Below are positions 16,866 to 24,968 of a DNA stretch of 64,000 bases, piece after piece (positions within the stretch are counted from its first letter, which is position 1; each line of letters begins with the position of its first letter). The position numbers and the translations under genes were made by a program. This DNA comes from JASHPR01 sp963815375. Its GTDB lineage: Bacteria; Actinomycetota; Actinomycetes; Streptosporangiales; Streptosporangiaceae. The notes below the pieces were generated by a model. That model worked only from the letters and a program-made list of their open reading frames with translations. It made no database searches and was not told the origin of the DNA. The DNA lies in the NCBI GenBank assembly GCA_963815375.1, contig CAWFGX010000001.1:1736001-1800000 (forward strand), given 5' to 3'.

Positions 16866-17060
16866 GGCTTAATGCTGCCAGGCGCCAGGCCGGGTCACGC
16901 CGGACACCTGTGAGGGGGGAAGACGCCCAGTAATGGCGGCCGGCGCACCTCTGCTGGGTTCCGGGGCGGCGCTCGTGATGGGCGTTAACGCGTTCACGAG
17001 CCGACGGACTCGACGCAGCAGTATTGGCCTCCAGTCCCAGGCAGTCCTGCGAGAGGGTGA

Positions 17061-17110
17061 CCGCGCCGAGCGCGACTCAGCCCACGACCCGCTAGGAGAA
17101 CGTTCTGGCG
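17061..17110 (+). repeat. Degenerate copy of the tRNA-Arg 3' repeat (candidate old attachment site)
   Basis: The segment contains CGAGCGCGACTC and then AGGAGAACGTTC followed by TGGCGG. This parallels the repeat at 26200-26250 (CGAGCGCGGCTC ... AGGAGAACGTTCCGGCGG), with the middle shortened by about five bases. It lies 12 kb from the intact tRNA-Arg gene and just before the SGNH gene. Chance similarity is not excluded. The surrounding gap 16866-17188 holds nothing else I recognise. Confidence 0.35.
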
Positions 17111-17188
17111 GACTTGATCGAAAGCGAGGACGCCGCCCGGCTTCTCGGACATAATGCCGCATACCTAACCAAAGCCGAGCGGGAGGCA

Positions 17189-18130
17189 ATGGTGCATCGC
17201 CGTATCTTCAGGTCAGCCTGGACGCTGCCGCTTCTGGCAAGCGCCGCCATTTCTGCTGCCCTGCTGGTCAGCACGGCCACGCCGGCAGTGGCCGCCGCCA
17301 GGCGGATTCCTGCCACGGCAGACAACAGCTCGTCACCGGAGTACTACCTCGCGCTCGGTGACTCCCTCTCGGTGGGCGTGCAGCCCGCGCCTGAGACCGG
17401 AACGAGCGAGCCCACTGACCAGGGGTACACCGACGACGTGCTCGCCCATTACCAGCCCGCGTTCGCTGACGGCCTCACGCTGGTCAAGCTGGGTTGCTCA
17501 GGGGAGACGACGACCTCGATGCTGACCGGCGCGGGCAGCGCATGCACATACCCGGAGGGTTCCCAGCTCGCGGCCGCGCTGGCGTTCATCAGCGCGCATC
17601 GCTCCAATATCGCGCTCATCACGATCGATATCGGCGCCAACGACGTGGACAACTGCGCGGCAGGCAACACGATCAGCCTGAGCTGCATCGCGAGTGCCGT
17701 CGCGACCATCCAGAGCGATCTGCCGAAGATTATCGGCCCGATCCGCTCCGCCGCTGGCGACGGTACGGTCATCGCGGCCATGAACCTTTACGACCCGTTC
17801 CTGGCGACCTACCTGACCGGCCCGGCGGGCCAGCAACTCGCGTGGGAGAGCGCTGGCCTCGCCGTGGCCCTGAATTCCATGCTGGCTATTAACTACAGCC
17901 TCTACGGCGTGCAGCTCGCTGACGTGTCGGGCACATTCAGCACGACTGACTTCCTCGGCACCACGCAGCTGCCAGGTAGCGGGACCGTACCGGTGAACGT
18001 CGCCCGGATCTGCCAGTGGACATGGATGTGCGCCGCGTCTCCGGCCGGGCCGAACATCCACGCGAACGCGACTGGCTACCAGGAAATCGCCACCGCATTC
18101 GAGAACACCATCGGTAACCTCGGCAGTTAG
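17189..18130 (+). CDS. Secreted SGNH/GDSL lipase-esterase
   Basis: After a basic start (MVHRRIFR) comes a signal peptide ending near ATPAVAA. All four SGNH blocks are present: GDSLSVG (nucleophile Ser), the Gly block in KLGCSGETT, GANDVDNC (Asn) and NIHANATGY (His). Paired Cys residues (CSGETT.../C-AGNTISLSC, C-WTWMC) suggest disulphides, as in actinobacterial extracellular lipases. I chose the ATG at 17189 because GGGAGG precedes it and the signal peptide follows. A TTG at 17114 would add 25 charged residues. The IS630 element inserted 73 bp after the stop. Confidence 0.85.
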   Translation: MVHRRIFRSAWTLPLLASAAISAALLVSTATPAVAAARRIPATADNSSSPEYYLALGDSLSVGVQPAPETGTSEPTDQGYTDDVLAHYQPAFADGLTLVKLGCSGETTTSMLTGAGSACTYPEGSQLAAALAFISAHRSNIALITIDIGANDVDNCAAGNTISLSCIASAVATIQSDLPKIIGPIRSAAGDGTVIAAMNLYDPFLATYLTGPAGQQLAWESAGLAVALNSMLAINYSLYGVQLADVSGTFSTTDFLGTTQLPGSGTVPVNVARICQWTWMCAASPAGPNIHANATGYQEIATAFENTIGNLGS

Positions 18131-18203
18131 CCCAAGCGACAGTTCTCCGCCAGAACATTCCAGGTTGCGGGCAGCGGCCGGGGTGGCTTTCCGTTCGCTC
18201 CTA

Positions 18204-19429
18204 GTGCCGTAGCAGCTCACGTTTGCCCTGCGGGCGGCGTTGGCCAGGTCGCTGTTGCTGGCGCCGCTGATCCTCGAGACTGGCCGGGTGAGCGAACGCC
18301 TGCGGGTGCGCGAGATCGATGATGACGAGGGCCGGCGCCTGGTGCGGATTATCCGGCGGGGCACGGGGTCGGTGGTGACCTGGCGGCGGGCGCAGATGGT
18401 GCTGCTGTCCGCGCAGGGCATGGACGTGGCCGCGATCGCGAAGGTCGCCTTCACCAGCGAGGACCGTGTCCGCGATGTGATCCATAACTTTAACGCCGAC
18501 GGGTTCAGCTCTTTGTACCCAAAGTACAAAGGGGGCCTGCCGCCGAAGTTCACGCTGGCGCAGCGGCGGGAGGTCAAGAAGGTTGCTAAGTCCCGCCCGG
18601 CCGAGCATGACCTGCCGTTTTCCACCTGGAGCCTGTCCAAGCTGGCCGAGTTCCTGGTGGCTGAGGGGGTGGTCGACGACATCAGCCACGAGGGCCTGCG
18701 GGTGCTGCTCCACGAGGAAGGCGTCAGTTTTCAACGGCTGAAGACCTGGAAGACCTCACGGGACCCGGACTACGCGGTGAAGAAGGCACGGATCGAGCAC
18801 CTGTATGCCATCGCCGAGCGGGAAGTGACTCCCGATCCGGGCGAGCCCGAAGTGATCTTCTGCGTGGACGAATTCGGGCCGCTGAACCTTCAGCCCCGGC
18901 CCGGGTGCCAGTGGGCCGCAGTCAGCGGCAAGGGCAAAGAAGCAGGCCGGGCACCGCGGCCGCGGATGCGCGCCACCTACACCCGCACCGCCGGGGTCCG
19001 GCACCTGTTCGCCGCCTATGAGCTGGGCGAGGACAAACTCTACGGGCACATCAAGCCGCGCAAGACCCGCGGCCGGTTCCTGGAGTTCTGCCGCTACCTG
19101 CGCGCCCTCTACCCACCTGACGTCCGCATCGCGGTCGTCTGTGACAACTTCAGCCCGCACCTGAGCACTGCCAAAGACGGCCGGGTCGGGGCCTGGGCCA
19201 GCGAGAACAACACCGAGATCGCCTATACGCCGACGAACTCGTCCTGGTTAAACCGCGTCGAGGCGCAATTCACCGCCCTGCGGTACTTCGCGCTGAACGG
19301 CACCGACCACGCCACCCACACCGAGCAGGCCAGCATGATCCGCCGCTACATCATCTGGCGCAACAACCACGCCTACGACGAACGACTACGCCGGATCATC
19401 ACCCGGGCAAACGTTGCTTGATGCGGCAC
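18204..19429 (+). mobile_element. Intact IS630-family insertion sequence
   Basis: The 1226-bp element is bounded by imperfect terminal inverted repeats: GTGCCG...ACGTTTGCCC at the left and its complement GGGCAAACGT...CGGCAC at the right. It is flanked by TA on both sides (18202-18203 and 19430-19431), the target duplication expected of IS630/Tc1-mariner elements. It carries one full-length transposase gene and lies between genes without breaking one. Confidence 0.92.
18288..19421 (+). CDS. IS630-family transposase (DDE superfamily)
   Basis: The N-terminus holds a helix-turn-helix region (GMDVAAIAKVAFTSEDRVRDVIHNF), followed by a second DNA-binding segment. The catalytic core shows FCVDEFGPLN (first Asp), VCDNFSPH (second Asp) and TPTNSSWLNRVEAQF (Glu). 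The enzyme cuts and rejoins the IS ends at TA sites. The GTG at 18288 gives the usual VSERLRVREIDDDEG start; a TTG at 18240 is also possible. No frameshift or stop is seen, so the gene looks functional. Confidence 0.93.
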   Translation: MSERLRVREIDDDEGRRLVRIIRRGTGSVVTWRRAQMVLLSAQGMDVAAIAKVAFTSEDRVRDVIHNFNADGFSSLYPKYKGGLPPKFTLAQRREVKKVAKSRPAEHDLPFSTWSLSKLAEFLVAEGVVDDISHEGLRVLLHEEGVSFQRLKTWKTSRDPDYAVKKARIEHLYAIAEREVTPDPGEPEVIFCVDEFGPLNLQPRPGCQWAAVSGKGKEAGRAPRPRMRATYTRTAGVRHLFAAYELGEDKLYGHIKPRKTRGRFLEFCRYLRALYPPDVRIAVVCDNFSPHLSTAKDGRVGAWASENNTEIAYTPTNSSWLNRVEAQFTALRYFALNGTDHATHTEQASMIRRYIIWRNNHAYDERLRRIITRANVA

Positions 19430-19492
19430 TAGCGTGTACGGGATGGCCAAGCGGTCCGCACGCCATCGGGCGCGGTGGGTCAGACTGCTGTT

Positions 19493-20089
19493 ATGGACCG
19501 GCAAACGATCGCGGCCGGGTGGCTGACGCTGCGCCCGTTCACCCCCGCTGATATCCCCTGGGTTTATGAGGTATTGGCGGATCCGGTCGTGCAGCGCTTC
19601 ATGCAGATTCCTTCGCCCTACCGGCTTGAGGATGCGGCGTCCCACGTCGAGCAGGAGTACATCGCTGGCTGGGATGTCGGCCGCCAAGCCAACTTCGTAG
19701 CTGAGGATGCCGCCACCGCTACCCGCCTGGGCCGGGTCGGCCTGCGCCTGGGCGAGCCTGGCGCGGCCGAAGTTGGCTACTGGGTCGATCCGGGCGCCCG
19801 CAATCGTGGCGTCGCCACCACCGCGGTCCGGGCGCTCTGCCAGTGGGCCGTCACAACGGCGGGCATCGAACTCATCGAGTGGCGCTGCCAGGCAGGCAAC
19901 ATCGCGTCTCGCCGGGTCGCCGAGAAGACCGGATTCCGCATCGAGGCGACGCTGCGCAAGCGGCGCCTGCTCCATGGGGCGCGGGTCGACGAGTGGGTCG
20001 GCTCGCTGCTCCGCGACGAGGTGATCGCTGACCCGGCCAGCAGCCCCGCTACGCCCGGCGACGCACGCATGCCCGATGAGCCCGCATGA
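19493..20089 (+). CDS. GNAT acetyltransferase (RimJ/RimL-like)
   Basis: The protein opens with GWLTLRPFTPADIPWVYEVLADPVVQRFMQIP, typical of RimJ/RimL-like enzymes. The acetyl-CoA motif is VGYWVDPGARNRGVATTAVRALCQWA and the end is EWRCQAGNIASRRVAEKTGF. The ATG at 19493 follows the IS element by 60 bp, so the native promoter may have been displaced. The gene is directly followed by the HAD stub. Confidence 0.87.
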   Translation: MDRQTIAAGWLTLRPFTPADIPWVYEVLADPVVQRFMQIPSPYRLEDAASHVEQEYIAGWDVGRQANFVAEDAATATRLGRVGLRLGEPGAAEVGYWVDPGARNRGVATTAVRALCQWAVTTAGIELIEWRCQAGNIASRRVAEKTGFRIEATLRKRRLLHGARVDEWVGSLLRDEVIADPASSPATPGDARMPDEPA

Positions 20090-20098
20090 TCGCCTTTT

Positions 20099-20161
20099 AT
20101 GAATAGGCGGCCATTTGACGCAGTGCTGTGTGACTTCGATGGCGTCATTCACTTGGCCCGA
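20099..20161 (+). pseudogene. N-terminal stub of a HAD-family hydrolase
   Basis: An ATG at 20099 opens MNRRPFDAVLCDFDGVIHLA, whose DFDGV is HAD motif I. The similarity stops abruptly after about 20 residues, where the sequence runs into the 3' end of the opposite-strand DUF899 gene. The frame continues without HAD features. This looks like a deletion or rearrangement junction that left only the first strand of a hydrolase. Confidence 0.55.
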
Positions 20162-20908
20162 GGTCGTCGGAGCGCCCGGCCGTCAGCCGCTCCCACTGTG
20201 GGGTCGGGCGCCCGTTTACGCGCCACTGCTCACCGGTGTTCCTCCAGAACTGGGGCCACCCGGGCGGAGAGTCCTCAAAGGTCTCCTGCCGGCCATACAC
20301 AGTCATGTCGAGCAGGCCATAAACAGACCCCATTACTTCCGTGGCCCGGCCAGTGGCCCAGTATGTCTCGAACACCCGATCGCCTTTGCGCAAGTAGCAG
20401 ACAATCATGCCGAACCAGCGCCCGGCGAGTAGCGCGTCGGCGGAGTCCCGTGCTGAGTACCAGGGCATCTGGTAGCCCACGAAATCGCGGTAGCGGGCGC
20501 TCTCCTCATACGGTCCCTCGGAGAAGGTGGCGAAGGTGACGTCGCGCGAGTGCAGGTAGGGCAGATCGCGGACCTGTCCGTTGCAGAACGTGCAGCCGGA
20601 GCACTGGTCCTGCGAGGGCTTGCCGGTATGCCACATGTGGAAGTACGCGATGAGCCGTCGGCGGCCCTCGCAGACCTGCAGCAGCGGGACTGGCCCGTGC
20701 TCGCCGGTCAGCGGGATCGTGGCATCCACCTCGACCATCGGCAGCCACCTCGGGCCGCCGCGATCGCGTCCCCTTCCCGGGTGTCGGCCTTCTCCCGCAC
20801 CAGAAGCTCGTCCAGCTGCGCCTGCCAGGTGGCCCGGTCGGTCGCCTCAGGCATCGGTGCGGCACTCTCGGCTACTGGTCCCCGCTCGTTCCAAGGCTCA
20901 TCGTTCAT
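20145..20908 (-). pseudogene. DUF899 thioredoxin-like protein, frameshifted
   Basis: The N-terminal part is read from the ATG at 20908 (ATWQAQLDELLVREKADTREGDAI), with GGAGG upstream. The rest is read in another frame from about 20750 (LPMVEVDATIPLTGEHGP ... EGRRRLIAYFHMW). The two frames join to a normal DUF899 sequence if one base is restored at 20748-20754. The redox-like motif is CSGCTFC. The C-terminus ends soon after the tryptophan-rich PPGWPQFWRNTGEQWRVNGRPTPQWERL. Either a one-base loss in the genome or a sequence error explains it. Confidence 0.8.
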
Positions 20909-20992
20909 GATCGCCTCCGCGCGCCGTCCGTCTGGACGCCGTCAGTCTAAGGATCTAGACGATCAGCGGGCGGGAAACTCATCGCCGCCTGA

Positions 20993-21094
20993 ACCGGCCG
21001 CCACCTCGACGTTTCCGAACACGGGCGCATCAGCGCTGAGGAGCTGGCGCGCTACGAGGCAGCCCACTGGGGCTGTCGTCTGGCACTTGGATGA
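20993..21094 (+). pseudogene. Relic of an Lsr2-like C-terminal DNA-binding domain
   Basis: A short frame preceded by a stop reads RHLDVSEHGRISAEELARYEAAH. This fits the end of Lsr2 nucleoid proteins, where the pattern is V-(S/D)-x-R/H-GRI-xAE-x-x-x-x-YE-AH. Nothing of the rest of Lsr2 is present in any frame. The gap 20909-21243 otherwise holds the ino1 promoter region. Confidence 0.4.
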
Positions 21095-21160
21095 ACTGAA
21101 GGAAGAGAGCTCAAGAGTCGGGGCCTACTTGTGCCATGGTGCGACAACCCATATCTTTAC

Positions 21161-21181
21161 GATGTATCGGGTCGATACATC
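21161..21181. promoter_or_regulatory. Perfect inverted repeat upstream of ino1
   Basis: GATGTATCG and CGATACATC are exact complements with a 3-bp spacer, 63 bp before the ino1 start. A further TATCG/CGATA-rich stretch continues to 21203. The form fits a dimeric winged-helix repressor. PadR-type regulators are known next to ino1 in mycobacteria, but none is encoded nearby here. Confidence 0.7.
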
Positions 21182-21243
21182 GATGCGATACGTTACGCGA
21201 TAGGACGTGACGTCAGCGCGGGATCATCCTGGAGGCTAGAGAC

Positions 21244-22569
21244 TTGGCGGAGACATTCCAGCACCACATCGAGCCGGCCGCCGGCAAGTTGGGCGTCCTG
21301 ACAGTGGGGCTCGGCGCCGTGGCGTCGACCGTCGTCGCCGGCATCGAGCTGATCAGGCGCGGCCTCGCTGAGCCCATCGGTTCGCTCACTCAGATGGGCA
21401 CCATTCGCCTCGGCAAACGGACTGAGGAACGAGTGCCACTCATTCGCGACTTCGTACCTCTGGCCGACATTGACCAGCTGGTCTTCGGTGCCTGGGATCC
21501 AATCGCGGACACGGCCTATGAAGCCGCGCTGAAATGCGGCGTGCTCGACCGGCTCGGCCATATCGAACCGATCGCGGCCGAACTGAAGGAGATCGAGCCC
21601 ATGCCGGCCGTCTTCGACCAGAACTACGTGCGGCGGCTCGACGGCCCCAATGTCAAGTCCAAAGCGACCAGGCGAGACCTTGCCGAGGCCGTCCGCAAGG
21701 ACATCCGCGATTTCAAGGCGGCGCACTCCTGCGACCGGTTGGTTGTCATCTGGTGCGCATCCACCGAGATCTTTCTCGAGCCCGGCCCGGCCCACCAGGA
21801 CCTGGACGCGCTTGAGGCCGCGATGGATGCGAACGACAAGAGCGTTCCGCCCTCGATGCTCTATGCGTACGCGGCTCTCAAAGAGGGCGTGCCCTTCATC
21901 AACGGAGCGCCTAATCTCACCGTCGACGTGCCCGCGATGGTGGAGCTTGCCAACGTGGCCAGCGTGCCCATCGGTGGCAAGGACTTCAAGTCAGGGCAGA
22001 CCCTTTTGAAGACCGTGCTGGCGCCGATGCTCAAGGCCCGCATGCTGGGGCTCCAGGGCTGGTACTCGACCAACATCCTCGGTAACCGCGACGGCGAGGT
22101 GCTGGACGACCCCGACAGCTTCCGCACCAAGGAGGAGAGCAAGCTCGGCGTGCTCGACTACATCCTCCAGCCGAGCCTCTATCCCCAGCTCTACGGCGAC
22201 CTGTACCACAAGGTGCGCATCAACTACTACCCGCCGCGCGGTGACAGCAAGGAGGGCTGGGACAATATCGACATCGTCGGCTGGCTCGGCTATCCGATGC
22301 AGATCAAGGTCGACTTCCTGTGCCGTGACTCGATCTTGGCCGCGCCCCTGGTGCTTGACCTGGTGCTCTTCACGGACCTGGCCCAGCGAGCGGGGCTCAA
22401 GGGCGTGCAAGAGTGGCTGTCGTTCTACTTCAAGAGCCCGCAGCATGCTCTCAGCGTCTATCCCGAGCACGACCTGTTCATCCAGCAGACCAAGCTGAAG
22501 AACACGCTTCGCTGGCTGATGGGCGAGGAGCAGATCACCCACCTGGGGATGGAGTATTACCAGGACTGA
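21244..22569 (+). CDS. ino1: myo-Inositol-1-phosphate synthase
   Basis: This NAD-dependent isomerase converts glucose-6-phosphate to inositol-3-phosphate, the first step towards phosphatidylinositol and mycothiol. The NAD-binding motif is VGLGAVAST (residues about 21-29). Family landmarks follow: GAPNLTVDVPAM, IGGKDFKSGQTLLKTVLAPMLKAR, WYSTNILGNRDGEVL and the metal/substrate region VDFLCRDSILAAPLVLDL. The length (441 residues) suits the actinobacterial form rather than the shorter 360-residue bacterial form. The start is a TTG preceded by GGAGGC. It marks the left border of the accretion region. Confidence 0.95.
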   Translation: MAETFQHHIEPAAGKLGVLTVGLGAVASTVVAGIELIRRGLAEPIGSLTQMGTIRLGKRTEERVPLIRDFVPLADIDQLVFGAWDPIADTAYEAALKCGVLDRLGHIEPIAAELKEIEPMPAVFDQNYVRRLDGPNVKSKATRRDLAEAVRKDIRDFKAAHSCDRLVVIWCASTEIFLEPGPAHQDLDALEAAMDANDKSVPPSMLYAYAALKEGVPFINGAPNLTVDVPAMVELANVASVPIGGKDFKSGQTLLKTVLAPMLKARMLGLQGWYSTNILGNRDGEVLDDPDSFRTKEESKLGVLDYILQPSLYPQLYGDLYHKVRINYYPPRGDSKEGWDNIDIVGWLGYPMQIKVDFLCRDSILAAPLVLDLVLFTDLAQRAGLKGVQEWLSFYFKSPQHALSVYPEHDLFIQQTKLKNTLRWLMGEEQITHLGMEYYQD

Positions 22570-22713
22570 ATCGTCAGCGACCCTGAGCAAGATCAGCGCA
22601 GGCGAGTCGAAGCGCAGCAATCCGAGCGCAACGGGCACGGAGGCCCCGAGAAGGCATCCTGAAGATCACATCCCTCTGCCACCGCATGCAGTCTGACCTG
22701 CACGGGACGGAGT

Positions 22714-22743
22714 GCGCCCCGAGCGCGACCTACTGCTGAGGAG
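22714..22743 (+). repeat. tRNA-Arg 3' repeat, copy A (shortened att-like site)
   Basis: GCGCCCCGAGCGCGA is followed directly by CCTACTGCT and GAGGAG. Compared with the tRNA, 13 bp of the T-arm are lost between two GCGCGA direct repeats, and a base is changed at the end. Just upstream (22572-22665) a frame reads KRSNPSATGTEAP, which resembles integrase C-terminal tails. A second tail-like segment (SSGTQRAR) is at 22840-22863. Both the CTGAAGATCA and TGACCTGC words that precede other copies are present. The whole 22570-22891 stretch has no intact gene. Confidence 0.7.
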
Positions 22744-22891
22744 ATCGTCGGCCCGGACGTCGTGGGCTGCCCCGTCGCAGTTGACGGGTCAAGTTGATCT
22801 CACCGCGAGGGTGACAGCGAGTTCTATGGATTCGCCGCCTCATCGGGCACGCAACGGGCACGGCTAGACCGTTCCATCGCGACTGTCGCCA

Positions 22892-22922
22892 TTGACAAAC
22901 AGCTATCAAAGTGATATCACTT
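22892..22922 (+). promoter_or_regulatory. Candidate promoter overlapped by a 14-bp palindrome
   Basis: A consensus -35 TTGACA (22892-22897) is followed after 17 bp by TATCAC (22915-22920). The perfect palindrome AAGTGATATCACTT (22909-22922) covers the -10 region. This arrangement suggests repression by a dimeric regulator of the small membrane-protein gene that starts at 22972. Confidence 0.6.
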
Positions 22923-22971
22923 AAACAGGTGTCCGGAGTAGCCGGGCACTGCAGGTCAGGGAGGCATCCCG

Positions 22972-23232
22972 ATGCACACGCCGACTGACAACTCCACTCC
23001 CTCGCGGCCCGTCCTCATGAGACTTCTGGTCAGGTCATGGGAATACCGCCACCCCCGTGTCTTTGTCCGCGTGCGGAATGCCTGTGGCATCTTCAACCTC
23101 TGCCTTGGCGTTCTGCTCCTCGCTTCCGCCCCCTGGACGGGGCCGCTAGCCTTGCTGGGATTGCTGCCACTAGCGGGAGCGGCACTGCTCTTCTGGACCG
23201 GCTCCCGCCTGCAGCAGAGCGCCCAGAACTAG
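22972..23232 (+). CDS. Small membrane protein in the accretion region
   Basis: Eighty-six residues. A basic N-terminal segment (RSWEYRHPRVFVRVRNACG) is followed by two closely spaced hydrophobic helices (FNLCLGVLLLASA and PLALLGLLPLAGAALLFW). The ATG is preceded by AGGGAGGCATC. With the promoter and palindrome upstream, this looks like an expressed cargo gene between att copies A and B. I do not recognise the family. Confidence 0.65.
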   Translation: MHTPTDNSTPSRPVLMRLLVRSWEYRHPRVFVRVRNACGIFNLCLGVLLLASAPWTGPLALLGLLPLAGAALLFWTGSRLQQSAQN

Positions 23233-23299
23233 ACTGCAGCCCCCAACAGTGACGAGCGTCAGCGGACCATCGCGGGAGCCTAAGCAGAGCGGAAGGGAA

Positions 23300-23344
23300 G
23301 CGCCCCGAGCGCCACTCGAACGCGCGACAAACTGCTTACGAGAA
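23300..23344 (+). repeat. tRNA-Arg 3' repeat, copy B
   Basis: The copy aligns over its whole length with the tRNA 3' half, with a few substitutions in the T-stem and anticodon arm. The downstream sequence (GCTGATCTGCTGC, then CCCAGGTC) is shared with the bases after copy D, so B and D carry the same flanking attachment sequence. Confidence 0.75.
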
Positions 23345-23378
23345 TGTTGGCTTGCTGATCTGCTGCACCCAGGTCACG

Positions 23379-23755
23379 CAGCCAGAATTGACCGTGTGCG
23401 TCGCTGGACTGGCCGCGAGCAGAAGCGCGCCGCCGCCCTCCTCATGTTCCGAGGCTTCATCGACATCCGCACCATCGCCTACACCTCCAGGGGCACGGAT
23501 GACCCTGACGCCGTGCTCGAACGCATCAGATTGCTCGCTGATGCCTGCCACAACCTGCGCGGCGTTGCTCTCAGCCGCACCCCGCGACCAGGTGAGATGG
23601 ATCCGTTCATCGGACCGTGGAGATCCTCCCCGGCCCAACGCGCATGGATGGCCGACATCTTGAAGTCTGACGACCTGGACACTGACTGGCTCGACGGCGC
23701 GCCACCTCTCCGATACCTCGGCGGAGTCGGCCACGATGGCGCTCCGTCCTGCTGA
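23379..23755 (+). pseudogene. Hypothetical protein fragment after att copy B
   Basis: The frame is open from 23249 but protein-like only after about 23380: RVRRWTGREQKRAAALLMFRGF, then helical, charged sequence to DTDWLDGAPPLRYLGG. The first part runs through att copy B, so the true N-terminus was probably lost on recombination. There is no family match I can name. The stop at 23753-23755 abuts a dispersed repeat shared with 27059. Confidence 0.4.
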
Positions 23756-23842
23756 CAGATGCCGGGGTCTTGCCGTGGAAGATCACAATCAAGGGACTGC
23801 GGTTGCGGCGCAACCGACGCCAGCGCAGCGAGGAAGCGGCAC
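23752..23842. repeat. Dispersed repeat, copy 1
   Basis: GTCTTGCCG followed by AAGATCACA and an AGCGCAGCGAG motif matches 27059-27149 over about 90 bp with scattered mismatches. It lies just before the integrase-tail-like segment (GSGTSPEP) that leads into att copy C. Confidence 0.55.
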
Positions 23843-23916
23843 GTCGCCAGAGCCAAGGCTAATGAAGATCAATTCCCAGAAGCACCGAACGGCTGCTGAC
23901 CTGCTGCGAAGGGTGT

Positions 23917-23959
23917 GCGCCCCGAGCGCGACTCGAACGCGCGGCCTGCCACTAGACGG
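23917..23959 (+). repeat. tRNA-Arg 3' repeat, copy C
   Basis: The first 27 bp match the tRNA gene exactly (acceptor and T-arm); the anticodon-arm half has diverged. Upstream are the words ATGAAGATCA and TGACCTGC found before the other copies. A frame here reads GSGTSPEPRLMKI, which resembles an integrase tail. Confidence 0.75.
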
Positions 23960-24035
23960 GAGTCAGTGCCCGCCAACATCCGCAGCGCCCCCGGAAGGAC
24001 CGCCCCGTCAGCTGGATTCTCGTCATGATGGTTGT

Positions 24036-24968
24036 GTGGCAAGAGCGGGAGAGGAAGCCGTTGAGCTCGATGACGGCGCGGTGCTTACGACCGTGACCGA
24101 GGGAAAGGGTCGCCCGGTTGCCGTCTGCCATGGCGGGCCAGGCGGGACCGATACGCTCGGCCCGATATCAGCGATGATTGCCGACAGCGCCCGAGTCCAT
24201 CGCTACGACCAGCGTGGCTGTGGTCGGTCCTCTGGTGGCCCGCCGTTCACGATGGCCCGCTGGGTCGCCGATCTCGAAGAACTGCGACGTCACTGGGGTT
24301 ATCAGCGCTGGGTGGTCGGTGGCCATTCCTTTGGTGCGGCGCTCGCGCTCGCCTACGCCCTCGAGCACCCGGAGCGGACTGAGGCTGTCCTCTTCGTGTC
24401 GTGCTGCGTTCGGCTTCCAGGACAGCCAGACTGCTACGCCGAGTACCGTCGCGCCCGCCTGGAGCGGATCCCCGCGGCGGAGCAGGCCAGGTTCATCCTG
24501 CTTCGGCGCCGCCGTGACGAGGCGGGCGGCTTGAACGCACAGGAGCGAAGGGAGCTGCGAAAAATGTCGGCGCGCACCGACTTTGGTGATCGGGCCGCAG
24601 CCGATCGCTTTGCGCCCCAGATGGAAGCGGAGCTGTCAAAGGTCAACGAGGTCGTGAACCTCGAGCTCGGCGCTGACTTGGAGCGATATTTTGCCGCAAG
24701 TTCGGTACCAGGCAGATTGCGGGGCCTCGACCTGCCGGTGCTGGTGATGCACGGGGATGCCGACCCGCGCCCGGTCGCGGCGGCGGAAGCACTCGCAGCC
24801 ATGTTGCCAAGGAGCAGCATGGCGGTCCTGTCCGGAGTCGGCCACTATCCCCACCTCGAAGCTCCAGAGCCATTCCGCCAGGTCGTTCGCGACTTCCTGC
24901 AGTTCCGGCCCCAGGACCCCGCAGGACCGCCGAGTGTGAGCGATTCGACCTCGTCAGGCCCCAGCTAA
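24036..24968 (+). CDS. Alpha/beta hydrolase, proline iminopeptidase-like
   Basis: The protein has 310 residues. HGGPGGTDTL is the oxyanion-hole motif typical of proline iminopeptidases. DQRGCGRSSG follows, then the nucleophile elbow GGHSFGAALAL. The acid is in HGDADPR and the catalytic His in GVGHYPHLEAPEPF. The GTG at 24036 begins 77 bp after att copy C; an upstream frame reads through the att site and is not credible. It is probably cargo of the element between copies C and D. The substrate, peptide or ester, is not determined. Confidence 0.82.
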   Translation: MARAGEEAVELDDGAVLTTVTEGKGRPVAVCHGGPGGTDTLGPISAMIADSARVHRYDQRGCGRSSGGPPFTMARWVADLEELRRHWGYQRWVVGGHSFGAALALAYALEHPERTEAVLFVSCCVRLPGQPDCYAEYRRARLERIPAAEQARFILLRRRRDEAGGLNAQERRELRKMSARTDFGDRAAADRFAPQMEAELSKVNEVVNLELGADLERYFAASSVPGRLRGLDLPVLVMHGDADPRPVAAAEALAAMLPRSSMAVLSGVGHYPHLEAPEPFRQVVRDFLQFRPQDPAGPPSVSDSTSSGPS

